This document shows positions 6,375 to 14,084 of a DNA stretch of 19,406 nt, piece after piece. Both the position numbers and the translations under genes were made by a program. The notes beneath the pieces were generated by a model. The model was not told where the DNA came from. It saw only the letters and a program-made list of their open reading frames with translations, and did not search any database. Source of the DNA: DATLXH01 sp035576005 (GTDB lineage Bacteria > Acidobacteriota > Thermoanaerobaculia > Gp7-AA8); contig DATLXH010000175.1 of the NCBI GenBank assembly GCA_035576005.1, positions 1 to 19,406 on the forward strand, given 5' to 3'. Position 1 is the stretch's first letter. Every line of letters starts with the position of its first letter.

Positions 6375-7894
6375 CGGTAAATCCTCAGTTGGGAATGAGT
6401 AGGAGCATGGGATTGACGCGAAGTTTCCAAGGGGATGCCACTTGAGCACCTTGATTTGTGAGCGCCCGAACCAACTGCGCCGCAGTTGAAGTGGCCCATA
6501 ACGAGAGTCGTTCGAGTAACTTGGCGAACTCGTTTCGCCAGCGGCCCTTGAGACCGAGCCGAAGGATGGTTTTCCTACCCGAGGAACCGACTGAGGCTCC
6601 AATGACGAATATTTTGTGCCGGATCGTTCCGAGCGTGGTCTTCGAATCAAGCAGAATGGTCGTCTTGAAAATCGCCATGAGATTGAATGTGAAAACGATT
6701 AGTCGGAAGGTCGCTTCTGTTCCTGCGAAACTCTGCAAACAGAAGGCGTCTGCACCAAAGTCATACTTGAGTTCCTTAATACGGTTCTCACAGTCGCCAC
6801 GCTTCCTATAAAAGCGCCAGACCTCCACAGCATCCAACGTCATGCTTGTCACGAAGGCCTGATACTCGTAGTCGATAATCTCGAAGAGCATCCCGTCCTT
6901 CTCGCGCCGAATGGCTTTTCGGATGATGACCATCCGGCGAAAGACTCGGAGTTGTTTGGGAGACTCATACAGCGCTTCGGTCACCTCGATATTGGCGCTC
7001 ACGCGCTGCCAGTCTGTGCGTGATGCACACCATGAATCGAAGCCCCTGACCATCTTTGTAGCCAGTACGTATGGGATTCCGAGCTCTTCGAGTACCGAGA
7101 GGAAAGCCCTCGAATAGAACCCGGAATCCGCCCGCAACGCTTCGATACGAAAACCTTCCGGCAGCTGGCTGACTAACTCTCGCAAGAACTCCTGAGCTCC
7201 TCGGTGGGTGGACGCCGATCCGGCACGCAGCCAGGCATGCACGATGACCTTCGATTTCGCCAGCATCGCGAGCAACGGGTGGTGCGAGAGCAACTTTCTC
7301 TTCTGAGGGTTGTAACCTCTCGCGCTTCCTTCCTGCTTGCCATAGCGGATGAACACTGTAGAGTCCAGGTCCAGAACATCACTGCGCGAGCCCAGCAAGC
7401 CGAACAGGACCTGAGTCAACTGCTCCTGCAGATGTTCGCCATGCCTTGGCAAGAAGTTTCCGAGATATCGAGTCAGCGAAGAGGCTGAGGCAAATCGTTT
7501 GGCTCCCACAGCAACTCGGACTACCTGGTCCTCGCGTATTCTTTCCACATGCTCGAATCGTTTCCCTCCCATCAACACGCTCACCATCAGCTGTAGGGCC
7601 ATGTCAACCACTCCGCGCTGATTGTTCGAGGTTCGCCCGTCCGGCAGGGCCCGACCCAAAACCTCACGGATTCCCAAGCCCTGGATGAACCGTGCGAACG
7701 TCACGATTCCTCCCCATCCACTCACCGGCTTGCTGGTGTATTCGACCGTCACCCCTTGGTCGGTTCTTTTGGTACTCTCGCTCTGCATCGTTCTGTCCCT
7801 CGCTTTCGCTTTGATTTGTTCTTGCAAACCCATCCTAGCGAACGAGATCAGGGCGATGCTTTTTCTTTTTACCTAGCCAGCTGAGGATTTACCG
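6375..7894 (-). mobile_element. IS1380-family insertion sequence, 1520 bp, intact
   Basis: The ends are perfect 14-base inverted repeats, CGGTAAATCCTCAG at 6375-6388 and its complement at 7881-7894, with further partial matching inward. Direct repeats TTGGAA flank the element (6369-6374 and 7895-7900). One long transposase gene fills it, ending inside the left repeat. Published IS1380 members usually give a shorter duplication and ends starting CC. Here CCTCAG lies 8 bases in, so the outer 8 bases could instead be palindromic target sequence. The parse given is the one that rebuilds a known repeat exactly. Confidence 0.88.
6385..7833 (-). CDS. IS1380-family DDE transposase
   Basis: The 482-residue transposase catalyses cut-and-paste movement of the element. 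The DDE triad is visible: Asp157 in VLDLDSTVF, Asp236 in ALRADSGFYS, and Glu349 in the RKRGDCENRIKELKYDFGAD block (the YREK-like region of IS4-type transposases). GYNPQKRKLLSHHPLLA and IPYVLATKMVRGFDS are further hallmarks of the IS1380 family. The ending RVNPMLLLIPN is usual for complete members, and its TGA (6385-6387) lies inside the terminal inverted repeat. No frameshift or stop breaks it, so it is probably active. Start at ATG 7833 (MGLQEQIKAK) is the outer choice; Met16 (MQSESTKRTD) is possible. Confidence 0.93.
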   Translation of the reverse strand: MGLQEQIKAKARDRTMQSESTKRTDQGVTVEYTSKPVSGWGGIVTFARFIQGLGIREVLGRALPDGRTSNNQRGVVDMALQLMVSVLMGGKRFEHVERIREDQVVRVAVGAKRFASASSLTRYLGNFLPRHGEHLQEQLTQVLFGLLGSRSDVLDLDSTVFIRYGKQEGSARGYNPQKRKLLSHHPLLAMLAKSKVIVHAWLRAGSASTHRGAQEFLRELVSQLPEGFRIEALRADSGFYSRAFLSVLEELGIPYVLATKMVRGFDSWCASRTDWQRVSANIEVTEALYESPKQLRVFRRMVIIRKAIRREKDGMLFEIIDYEYQAFVTSMTLDAVEVWRFYRKRGDCENRIKELKYDFGADAFCLQSFAGTEATFRLIVFTFNLMAIFKTTILLDSKTTLGTIRHKIFVIGASVGSSGRKTILRLGLKGRWRNEFAKLLERLSLWATSTAAQLVRALTNQGAQVASPWKLRVNPMLLLIPN

Positions 7895-7908
7895 TTGGAA
7901 TGTCCGGC
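7895..7908. repeat. Right part of the GCCGGACATT palindrome, with target duplication
   Basis: TTGGAATGTCCGGC directly follows the IS end; its first six bases duplicate 6369-6374. Confidence 0.88.
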
Positions 7909-7946
7909 CACAGGGAAGAAAGCCTCCAGGACTTCGACGATGTCGG

Positions 7947-7997
7947 ATGATCGTAATCAAGTTCGGTGGTACGTCGGTCGGGAACTATGCGAGAGAT
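7947..7997 (+). pseudogene. Aspartokinase 5' remnant (first 17 codons)
   Basis: From ATG 7947 the frame reads MIVIKFGGTSVGNYARD. KFGGTSVG is the N-terminal signature of aspartokinases, the first enzyme of the lysine/threonine/methionine pathway, and it sits at the correct distance from the start. After codon 17 the frame goes on QPPALHGCDL and no longer resembles the family, because it enters the antisense of the convergent TPR gene (stop at 8012). Nothing else of an aspartokinase is present nearby. It could be the start of a monofunctional enzyme or of a ThrA-type bifunctional one. The remnant is 39 bases from the palindrome split by the IS. Confidence 0.72.
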
Positions 7998-8011
7998 CAA
8001 CCTCCCGCGCT

Positions 8012-10228
8012 TCACGGTTGCGACCTGAGCGCCGCGGCAAAGTCGCTCAGAAGGTGACCGCTGCAGGTCTGGCGCGTGGCTTTGCAGAAGATCGATTCGC
8101 TTTGCGTCGAATTCACGCGCAGGGCGGCCTCGAAAGTTTGTGCCGCTCCCTGTTTGTCTCCACCCTGATACATCCCCAGCCCAAGATAGATTTTTGGCTC
8201 GACCAGTCCAGGCTGGATGCGGACGGCTTCCTTGAAGTGCGTGTTGGCCTCCTCGAGCTCACCGTTCCGCGAGAGGATCGCTCCCAGATTGAGTCGCACG
8301 TCGTAGAGGTTTGGATCGAGCCGCAACGCCTCGCGATACTCCATGGTCGCGATCGTTTCTTTTCCCTGCAGCGCATATAGCGAGGCCCTGTTGTTTCGTG
8401 CGGCTGCGGAATTCGGCATAGCGCGAATGGCCTCGTCGAAGAGCGGCTCCGCCTCGGCGAGTTTTCCTTCGTTGAGCATCGCGATCCCCATCTCGAGTTT
8501 CGTTTCCGGGCTGTCGGGCCGTAGCGCGAGGGAGCTTTGATATTGCGCCATGGCTCCCGCGCGGTCCCCTGACGCTTCGAGAGCACTCCCCAGATGACGG
8601 GCGAACGAAGGGTCGCTCGGTCGGAGGCTGACAGCTTTTTTGAACTCGGTCGCAGCTGCCTCAGGACGTCCTTGCTTGAGATGCAACACCCCTAGCCCGT
8701 CGAAGGCTATCGGGTACCACGACGGGTACACGTAGCGGACGGCCCCACCGGTCGCCGCAGCCGGAATCGTCCTGACGGTTCCGGCTTTCAGCGCCTCCCT
8801 GAAATGTTCGTATGCGGCCGGCCACTCGCCGCGGAACGAGAGTGCCGAGGCGAGGTTCGTGTGAGCAATGCCGTTGCGCTCCGTCACCGCGATCGCCCGT
8901 GTGAAAAGCGTCACGCTGTCCTTCCAGTGCCCGGCCTCGGTCCATGTGCGTATCGCGAGCACGCCCAGGATCAGGGCGAGAGCTGCGGCAGCGGGAGTGC
9001 GAAGAGCGGGACGACTCGAAACCATGTTGTGGACGAGCCACACGACCGCGATCGTGAGTCCAATCGAAGGGATGTATGTATAGCGATCGGCAATTGCCTG
9101 GGAGCCTACCTGGACGAGTCCGATAACGGGAACCAGAGTTCCGAGAAACCATAGCCATCCAACAGTGAGGTAGGGGCGGCTGCGCGCGAACCGGATGACC
9201 AGAGTGGTAACGACCAGTAAGAGAATGGCCGCCGCGACGGCAGATGCGGGGCCGACAGTGTCGAGGGGATAGACAACGGCAAGATTGGAAGGCCAGAAAA
9301 ACTTGCCGATGTAGCGTGCGTAGCCGGTCAGGGCGTTGGCTGTGCGGTCGAGCAGCGAGAGAGTATCGGCTGCACTAACCGCTCCTGCACGCCGCTGCGC
9401 GATCAGAGTGATCAGGCTCGCTACGGATACAAGCAGGAAAAGAGGGATCTTTTCCACGATGAGCCGTCGCAGCTTTCCCCAAGACCATGGCATGAGGCGC
9501 TCGAGTGGCCAGTAATCGAGCAACAGCAGGACGAAGGGGACAGTCACCAGCATCGACTTCGACATCAGTCCCGCCGCGAGCAGAAGGGCGACGACAGTCA
9601 GGCGCGCAGCTGAGGGGCGACGAACGTAGCGTTCGTACGTAAGCAGGATCAGCATGAAGAACAACGTGCTCAGCACGTCTTTGCGTTCTGAGGCCCACGC
9701 CACAGACTCGACTCGCAGAGGATGAAGTGCGAAGAGGGCGGCGACAGCAGCGGACGGCCAGCGCAGCGCTGTGAATCGTTTCAGCGCAATGAAAAGGAGA
9801 AGGGAGCTGGCGGTGTGGAGCAGGACATTGATCGCATGGTGCGCCCCTGCGTTGAGTCCGAAAAGCTCGCAATCGATCATGTGCGTAAGCCAGGTCAGAG
9901 GCTGCCAGTTGCCGAGGCTCAGGTCGCTGAAGGCCCACTTGATGCCTTCCCATGTCAGGCCCGGGGAAACCATCGGGTTCTGCGAGATGAAGGTCGAGTC
10001 GTCGAGGTTGATGAACTCATGGGAGGCGACACGCCCAAAGACGGTGAGCACCAGCAGGGCGAGTGCGGCACAGATCGCGACGTCAACCGAGCCGACCTTG
10101 CGGTCGGAAAGATGCTGGTCCATCGGCCGGTCGTGCGATGGGCCCTCACGATTGGCTGTCGTGCTGGCTGCTTCGACCTGGTCCTGGACGGGAACAGCTC
10201 TGCTTTTGTCTATAAATTTTTTCGTCAT
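8012..10228 (-). CDS. Polytopic GT-C/TMTC-like membrane protein with C-terminal TPRs
   Basis: The 738-residue protein resembles bacterial relatives of the TMTC O-mannosyltransferases. After ~45 polar residues come about ten membrane helices (residues ~48-430). The first luminal loop holds FINLDDSTFISQNPMV, with the acidic pair (Asp-Asp) expected of GT-C glycosyltransferases. HPLRVESVAWASERKDVLST is a strongly conserved family segment. From about residue 450 to 725 there are some seven TPR units (for example GIAHTNLASALSFRGEWPAA, NLYDVRLNLGAILSRNGELE). A lipid-linked sugar donor and a protein acceptor are inferred from the family, not shown. The last ~25 residues (CKATRQTCSGHLLSD onward) leave the TPR pattern and abut the aspartokinase remnant, so the 3' end may have been changed by the same rearrangement. 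Start at 10228 lacks a clear Shine-Dalgarno; Met36 (10123) is an alternative. Confidence 0.82.
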   Translation of the reverse strand: MTKKFIDKSRAVPVQDQVEAASTTANREGPSHDRPMDQHLSDRKVGSVDVAICAALALLVLTVFGRVASHEFINLDDSTFISQNPMVSPGLTWEGIKWAFSDLSLGNWQPLTWLTHMIDCELFGLNAGAHHAINVLLHTASSLLLFIALKRFTALRWPSAAVAALFALHPLRVESVAWASERKDVLSTLFFMLILLTYERYVRRPSAARLTVVALLLAAGLMSKSMLVTVPFVLLLLDYWPLERLMPWSWGKLRRLIVEKIPLFLLVSVASLITLIAQRRAGAVSAADTLSLLDRTANALTGYARYIGKFFWPSNLAVVYPLDTVGPASAVAAAILLLVVTTLVIRFARSRPYLTVGWLWFLGTLVPVIGLVQVGSQAIADRYTYIPSIGLTIAVVWLVHNMVSSRPALRTPAAAALALILGVLAIRTWTEAGHWKDSVTLFTRAIAVTERNGIAHTNLASALSFRGEWPAAYEHFREALKAGTVRTIPAAATGGAVRYVYPSWYPIAFDGLGVLHLKQGRPEAAATEFKKAVSLRPSDPSFARHLGSALEASGDRAGAMAQYQSSLALRPDSPETKLEMGIAMLNEGKLAEAEPLFDEAIRAMPNSAAARNNRASLYALQGKETIATMEYREALRLDPNLYDVRLNLGAILSRNGELEEANTHFKEAVRIQPGLVEPKIYLGLGMYQGGDKQGAAQTFEAALRVNSTQSESIFCKATRQTCSGHLLSDFAAALRSQP

Positions 10229-10282
10229 GGGTAACTGATTGCGAGTGGTGTTACGTCGCGTTCTTTTCTCTTCTGAATCCGG

Positions 10283-11023
10283 CTACTCGCCGGAGATGAC
10301 ATCCTTCAACATCCCGCCGAAACCTCCCACCCCCTGGGCCTGACCAACATTGCCTCCCATCGCCGCACGCATCCGGTCGGCAAGACGGCTGAAAGGAAGT
10401 GTCTGCAGGACCACATGCCCCGGTCCCTCGAGCGAAGCGTAAAAGAGACCTTCGCCACCGAAGAGCGCATTCTTGAAGCCGCCGACGAACTGGATGTCGT
10501 AGCGAACCGTCTCGGTCATGGAAACGATGCAGCCGGTATCGACGCGAAGTTTTTCTCCCGCGGCGAGCTGGAACTCGATCATGTTTCCACCTGCGTGAAG
10601 AAAGACCATTCCGTATCCGCTGATTTTCTGGAGGATGAATCCCTCACCTCCGAAGAGACCGGCGCCCAGTTTTTTGGTGAATGCGATTGAGAGATCAATG
10701 TTGCCAATCGAGCAGAGGTAGGCATTTCGTTCCGCGAGGATCGTCGTGCCCTTGAGCTCCATCGGAATGATCTTCCCGGTGATTGGCGCGGCGAGCGCAA
10801 GCTTTCCCTGCGTAGCGAGGCAACGAAATGAGCTCATGAAGAGGGACTCACCGGCCAGAAACTTTCTGGCCAGTCCTTTGAGAAATCCTCCCTGCATTTT
10901 CGCGTCGAGCTCGATTCCCTCGCCCATGTAAAGCATCGACCCGGCCTCGGCGAATACTTCTTCGCCCTGTTTGAGCTGGATCGTGAGCGCCTGCATCGTC
11001 TCTCCGATGATCTTGTATTCCAT
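10283..11023 (-). CDS. AIM24 / TIGR00266 family protein
   Basis: The 246-residue protein belongs to the AIM24-like family, all-beta proteins of unknown biochemical role, often found beside membrane or stress genes. Typical family segments are present: VFAEAGSMLYMGEGIELDAK, FRCLATQGKLALAAP, GKIIPMEL, GEGFILQKISGYGMVFLHAG and ALFGGEGLFYASLEGPGHVV. The length matches the family. The start is well supported: AAAGGAGATG lies just before ATG 11023. The protein ends in a Gly-rich tail. It is followed after 54 bases by the TPR/GT-C gene on the same strand, and is divergent from the pseudouridine synthase gene. Confidence 0.9.
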   Translation of the reverse strand: MEYKIIGETMQALTIQLKQGEEVFAEAGSMLYMGEGIELDAKMQGGFLKGLARKFLAGESLFMSSFRCLATQGKLALAAPITGKIIPMELKGTTILAERNAYLCSIGNIDLSIAFTKKLGAGLFGGEGFILQKISGYGMVFLHAGGNMIEFQLAAGEKLRVDTGCIVSMTETVRYDIQFVGGFKNALFGGEGLFYASLEGPGHVVLQTLPFSRLADRMRAAMGGNVGQAQGVGGFGGMLKDVISGE

Positions 11024-11044
11024 TGCATCTCCTTTGCGAGCCGC

Positions 11045-11983
11045 ATGGGGAGTCCCGCGGCTTTGTCTCGACGGCCCGCGATTCTACCGTTTGCTCTCTC
11101 GGTTCCGTGCTTCATACTTCTCCGACAGTTGCGAAAACAGATAGAACAGGGTCAACGCCTTCTCGACGCTTTGGCTGAGTTGTTCCCCGACTCCTCGCGC
11201 ACGACGAACCGGCAATTGCTGCGGAGCGGAAGAGTTCGCGTCAACGGCGCCTCCGCTTCCGATGCGCGCCAGGAGCTTCGGAAAGGGGACCTGATTGATG
11301 TTGCCCCGCGCGCGGTTCAGCAGAACCTCTCGCCCGAGCTCAACCTCCTGTTCGAGGACGAGCATCTGCTCGTGGTCGTCAAAGCGTCAGGCCTGCTCAC
11401 CGTCGCTACGCCGACCGAGAAAGTCGAAACAGCTCAGGCCCACCTCAATGCTTACATGCGTTCGCAGCGAGGGGAGCGCGTTCACGTCGTTCACCGGCTC
11501 GATCGGGCGTGCTCGGGCGTGATGTTGTTCGCGAAAAGCTTCGATATTCGCGAGATGCTCAAGGAACAATTCGCGGAGCATGATATCGACCGCGTCTACG
11601 TTGCAATCATCGAAGGGTCGATGCCGGCGGGGAGCGGAACGATCCGCAGTTTTCTGGTCGAAGAGCAGAACTACAAAGTTCGGAGCACGGAGAGTGCGAC
11701 TCTCGGGAAGCTTGCGGTGACGCATTACCGGACAGTCAAATCCGGTCCGCGGTATTCGATGCTGGAGATCACGCTGGAGACGGGGCGAAAAAACCAGATT
11801 CGTGTTCATCTGTCGGAAGCAGGTCATCCGATTCTCGGAGACGACGCCTACGGCAGCAAAGCCGACCCGATCTCACGCCTGGCACTTCACGCAAGATTGC
11901 TAGGGTTCGTGCATCCGGTGACGGGTGAGAAGCTTCAGTTCGAGAGCCCCCTGCCGGCGCCGTTTCAAAGCCTCTCCTTGTAG
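11045..11983 (+). CDS. RluA-family RNA pseudouridine synthase
   Basis: It converts uridine to pseudouridine in rRNA or tRNA; the exact target is unknown. Residues ~37-90 form an S4 RNA-binding domain (RLLDALAELFPDSSRTTNRQ, then GRVRVNG). The catalytic domain follows, with VHRLDRACSGVMLFAKS carrying the catalytic Asp153 (HRLD), GRKNQIRVHLSEAGHPILGD, and the closing RLALHARLLGFVHPVTGE. The N-terminus is uncertain. ATG 11045 leaves only 21 bases to the divergent AIM24 start and adds ~30 residues outside the S4 domain. A TTG at 11129 would give a 284-residue protein of more usual shape and leave room for promoters. Confidence 0.88.
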   Translation: MGSPAALSRRPAILPFALSVPCFILLRQLRKQIEQGQRLLDALAELFPDSSRTTNRQLLRSGRVRVNGASASDARQELRKGDLIDVAPRAVQQNLSPELNLLFEDEHLLVVVKASGLLTVATPTEKVETAQAHLNAYMRSQRGERVHVVHRLDRACSGVMLFAKSFDIREMLKEQFAEHDIDRVYVAIIEGSMPAGSGTIRSFLVEEQNYKVRSTESATLGKLAVTHYRTVKSGPRYSMLEITLETGRKNQIRVHLSEAGHPILGDDAYGSKADPISRLALHARLLGFVHPVTGEKLQFESPLPAPFQSLSL

Positions 11984-12000
11984 CGGTGACTACCCGCGCG

Positions 12001-12053
12001 CTCTCCCCCTCTCCCCGCGGGAGAGGGTGCCGCGTCGAGCGGCGGGTGAGGGT
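12001..12053. repeat. CCCTCTCCC-type repeat, copy 1
   Basis: A hairpin-forming repeat with CCTCTCCCCGCGGGAGAGG at its core, ending in GCGGCGGGTGAGGG. It starts 17 bases after the pseudouridine synthase stop codon. An inverted partner lies at 12173-12226. The 117 bases between the two hold no gene that I can recognise. Confidence 0.8.
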
Positions 12054-12172
12054 CCCTGTTGACCATAGCGATGATCGTGAGAATCAGCACTGATGGCTCT
12101 TCCCCCGGTTGCGTGGCAACTCGATGCCCGCCCGTTCCCGAGAATTTCATCCCGATCCAACCTCGGGCATGA

Positions 12173-12226
12173 GACCCTCACCCGGCGCTCGACGCGCCAC
12201 CCTCTCCCGCGGGGCGAGGGAGAGGT
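12173..12226. repeat. CCCTCTCCC-type repeat, inverted copy 2
   Basis: The reverse complement of the 12001 copy with a few changes (GACCCTCACCCGGCGCTCGA onward). It ends in GGGAGAGG, 13 bases before the rhomboid start codon. These purines are the only Shine-Dalgarno-like bases available to that gene. Confidence 0.8.
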
Positions 12227-12239
12227 AGAACAGCCGGCC

Positions 12240-12962
12240 ATGATCCCTCTTCGCGACACGCTTCAGACGACATCGTTTCCCATCGTGACGCGCACTCTCG
12301 TCGCGCTGAATATCGCCGTCTTCGTTTTACAGCTCGCAAGTGGCCGTTTCGCTGAGACGCTCGTCAACATTTTCGGGTTCATCCCGCTCAGATTTCTCGA
12401 GCCGGGAAGGTTCGGCTACAACGTGGCCGAGGCGTCTCTGACTCTCGTTACGTCGATCTTTTTCCATGGAGGGTTCGTTCACCTCATCGGCAACATGCTT
12501 TACCTCTGGATCTTTGGCGACGATGTCGAGGAAGCGATTGGTCGGGGACGATTCATCGCGCTTTATGTCGCCTGCGGAGCGGTCGGAAGCCTGACTCACA
12601 TGTTCCTGTATCCCGCGGCCACGATTCCTTCGATTGGTGCATCGGGCAGCATCGCCGGCATCCTTGGGGCCTTCTTCGTTTTTTATCGCAAAGCGCGGAT
12701 CGTGACGCTCCTTCCGCTCATTGTCTACTGGACCCTCGCGGAGATTCCGGCGGTCGTATTTCTGCCGATCTGGTTCGGCATGCAGTTCTTCAACGGCTTT
12801 CTCTCAATCGCTTCGATGCGCGCGGTCCAGGAAGTGGCCGGCGTGGCGTGGTGGGCGCATGTAGGAGGATTTCTCTTCGGCATCTTTGCCGCGTTCGTGT
12901 TGCGAGACAGCGCCCAGGTCCGTGAAAAGACGTTCCAGGACTCTCGCCAAAGCCCCAGGTGA
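12240..12962 (+). CDS. Rhomboid-family intramembrane serine protease
   Basis: The 240-residue polytopic membrane protease cleaves transmembrane segments; its substrates are unknown. Six or so hydrophobic helices are seen. The catalytic dyad is visible: Ser135 in SIGASGSIAG (GxSG) and His207 in WWAHVGGFLFG. HLIGNMLYLWIFGDDVEEAI contains the conserved His81 and Asn85 of the oxyanion region. The frame is open upstream to 12093, but the added 49 residues come from the CCCTCTCCC repeat and do not look like a rhomboid. ATG 12240 (MIPLRDTLQTTSFPIVT) is therefore chosen. A spur between helices 4 and 5 is typical of bacterial soluble-loop variants. Confidence 0.9.
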   Translation: MIPLRDTLQTTSFPIVTRTLVALNIAVFVLQLASGRFAETLVNIFGFIPLRFLEPGRFGYNVAEASLTLVTSIFFHGGFVHLIGNMLYLWIFGDDVEEAIGRGRFIALYVACGAVGSLTHMFLYPAATIPSIGASGSIAGILGAFFVFYRKARIVTLLPLIVYWTLAEIPAVVFLPIWFGMQFFNGFLSIASMRAVQEVAGVAWWAHVGGFLFGIFAAFVLRDSAQVREKTFQDSRQSPR

Positions 12963-13022
12963 AAGCGGGCCAGTGCTATAACGGGAAATACGATAATCGC
13001 TGAAGAACGGGGAGGCACTCTC

Positions 13023-13049
13023 ATGCGTCCACTCGTAAGTAACCCCTGA
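13023..13049 (+). CDS. Possible 8-codon leader peptide upstream of rmlA
   Basis: ATG CGT CCA CTC GTA AGT AAC CCC TGA encodes MRPLVSNP. GGGGAGG (13009-13015) sits at ideal spacing (7 bases), the best Shine-Dalgarno in the neighbourhood. The stop lies 14 bases before the rmlA start, which has no good Shine-Dalgarno of its own, so coupling by reinitiation is possible. It is too short to support by composition. Confidence 0.3.
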   Translation: MRPLVSNP

Positions 13050-13063
13050 AACGTGATGAGCTT

Positions 13064-13939
13064 ATGAAAAAAGGAATCATCCTGGCCGGCGGCTCGGGCA
13101 GTCGTCTTTTCCCTCTGACGCAGGTCGTGAGCAAGCAGCTTCTGCCCATCTACGACAAGCCGATGATCTATTACCCGCTGACGACGCTCATGCTCGCCGG
13201 CATACGAGACATTCTGGTCATCACCACGCCGCATGACCAGCCGCTGTTTCAAGAACTGCTCAAAGACGGAAATCAGTGGGGCATATCGATCCGCTATGTT
13301 GTTCAGCCGAATCCTGGGGGGCTGGCGCAGGCGTTCCTTCTCGATCGCGATTTCATCGGCGGCGATTCATGCGCTCTCATCCTGGGAGACAACATCTTCT
13401 ACGGCCATGGCCTGACGGAACAAATGCAGAAGGCGGCCGGGCACGACGATGGCGCTACCGTCTTCGCTTACTGGGTGAAAGAGCCGTCCCATTACGGGGT
13501 GGCCGAGTTCGACAGTGAGGGCCGCGTACTCAGCCTCGAAGAAAAACCGGTGAGACCGAAGTCCCATTACGCTGTGACCGGACTCTACTTCTACGATAAC
13601 AGCGTCGTAGAAAAGGCCGCCTCCCTCCGTCCCTCGGCGCGGGGCGAATTGGAGATCACCGACCTCAACCGACTCTACCTCCAGGAAGGGTCACTGCGAG
13701 TGGAGCGGCTGGGCCGTGGCCATGCATGGCTCGACACAGGAAGTCATGAGTCGCTTCTGGCGGCTGCGAACTTTGTCGAGACCATCGAACAGCGGCAGGG
13801 TCTGAAGATTGCTTCGCCGGAGGAAATCGCGCAGCACATGGGTTACATCTCGGCCGCTCAACTGAGAAAGCTCGCCGATGCTCTGGGAAAGAGCAGTTAC
13901 GGCGAGTACCTTCGGAGCCTTGCGGAAATTTCGCCGTGA
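13064..13939 (+). CDS. rmlA: Glucose-1-phosphate thymidylyltransferase
   Basis: It joins dTTP and glucose-1-phosphate to give dTDP-glucose, the first step to dTDP-L-rhamnose for surface polysaccharide. The 291 residues are the usual length. The nucleotide-binding start is KGIILAGGSGSRLFPLT (GGxGxR at 9-14). SKQLLPIYDKPMIYYPLTTL follows, and LGDNIFYGHG has the metal-binding Asp109. GLAQAFLL (87-93), EEKPVRPKSHYAVTGLYFYD and GHAWLDTGSHESLL complete the family pattern. In PNPGGLAQAF a Gly stands where Asp or Glu is more usual. The rest of the rml operon (B, C, D) is not here, so it is a lone gene, followed by a CCCTCTCCC-type repeat. It may be translated in coupling with the 8-codon frame just upstream. 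Confidence 0.94.
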   Translation: MKKGIILAGGSGSRLFPLTQVVSKQLLPIYDKPMIYYPLTTLMLAGIRDILVITTPHDQPLFQELLKDGNQWGISIRYVVQPNPGGLAQAFLLDRDFIGGDSCALILGDNIFYGHGLTEQMQKAAGHDDGATVFAYWVKEPSHYGVAEFDSEGRVLSLEEKPVRPKSHYAVTGLYFYDNSVVEKAASLRPSARGELEITDLNRLYLQEGSLRVERLGRGHAWLDTGSHESLLAAANFVETIEQRQGLKIASPEEIAQHMGYISAAQLRKLADALGKSSYGEYLRSLAEISP

Positions 13940-13952
13940 GACTGGATACGGC

Positions 13953-14000
13953 CTTTCCCTCTCCCGAGGAAGAGGGTGGCTCGTGAGAGCCGGGTGAGGG
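13953..14000. repeat. CCCTCTCCC-type repeat, copy 3
   Basis: TTCCCTCTCCCGAGGAAGAG followed by GGTGGCTCGTGAGAGCCGGG and TGAGGG is a diverged copy of the 12001 repeat. It holds two small hairpins (CCCTCT/AGAGGG and GGCTC/GAGCC). Its position 14 bases after the rmlA stop could help end transcription. Confidence 0.7.
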
Positions 14001-14084
14001 CTCGGGTGACTGAGCGACGTTCGTTCAAAGCGTCATTTCCCGGCTACTCCACCTCGCGCGGGCAGAACAGCGCGCGCCTGAAGG

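Noticed and set aside
12093..12239. Longer N-terminus for the rhomboid protein
   Set aside because: The added residues are encoded by the CCCTCTCCC repeat and are unlike any rhomboid N-terminus.
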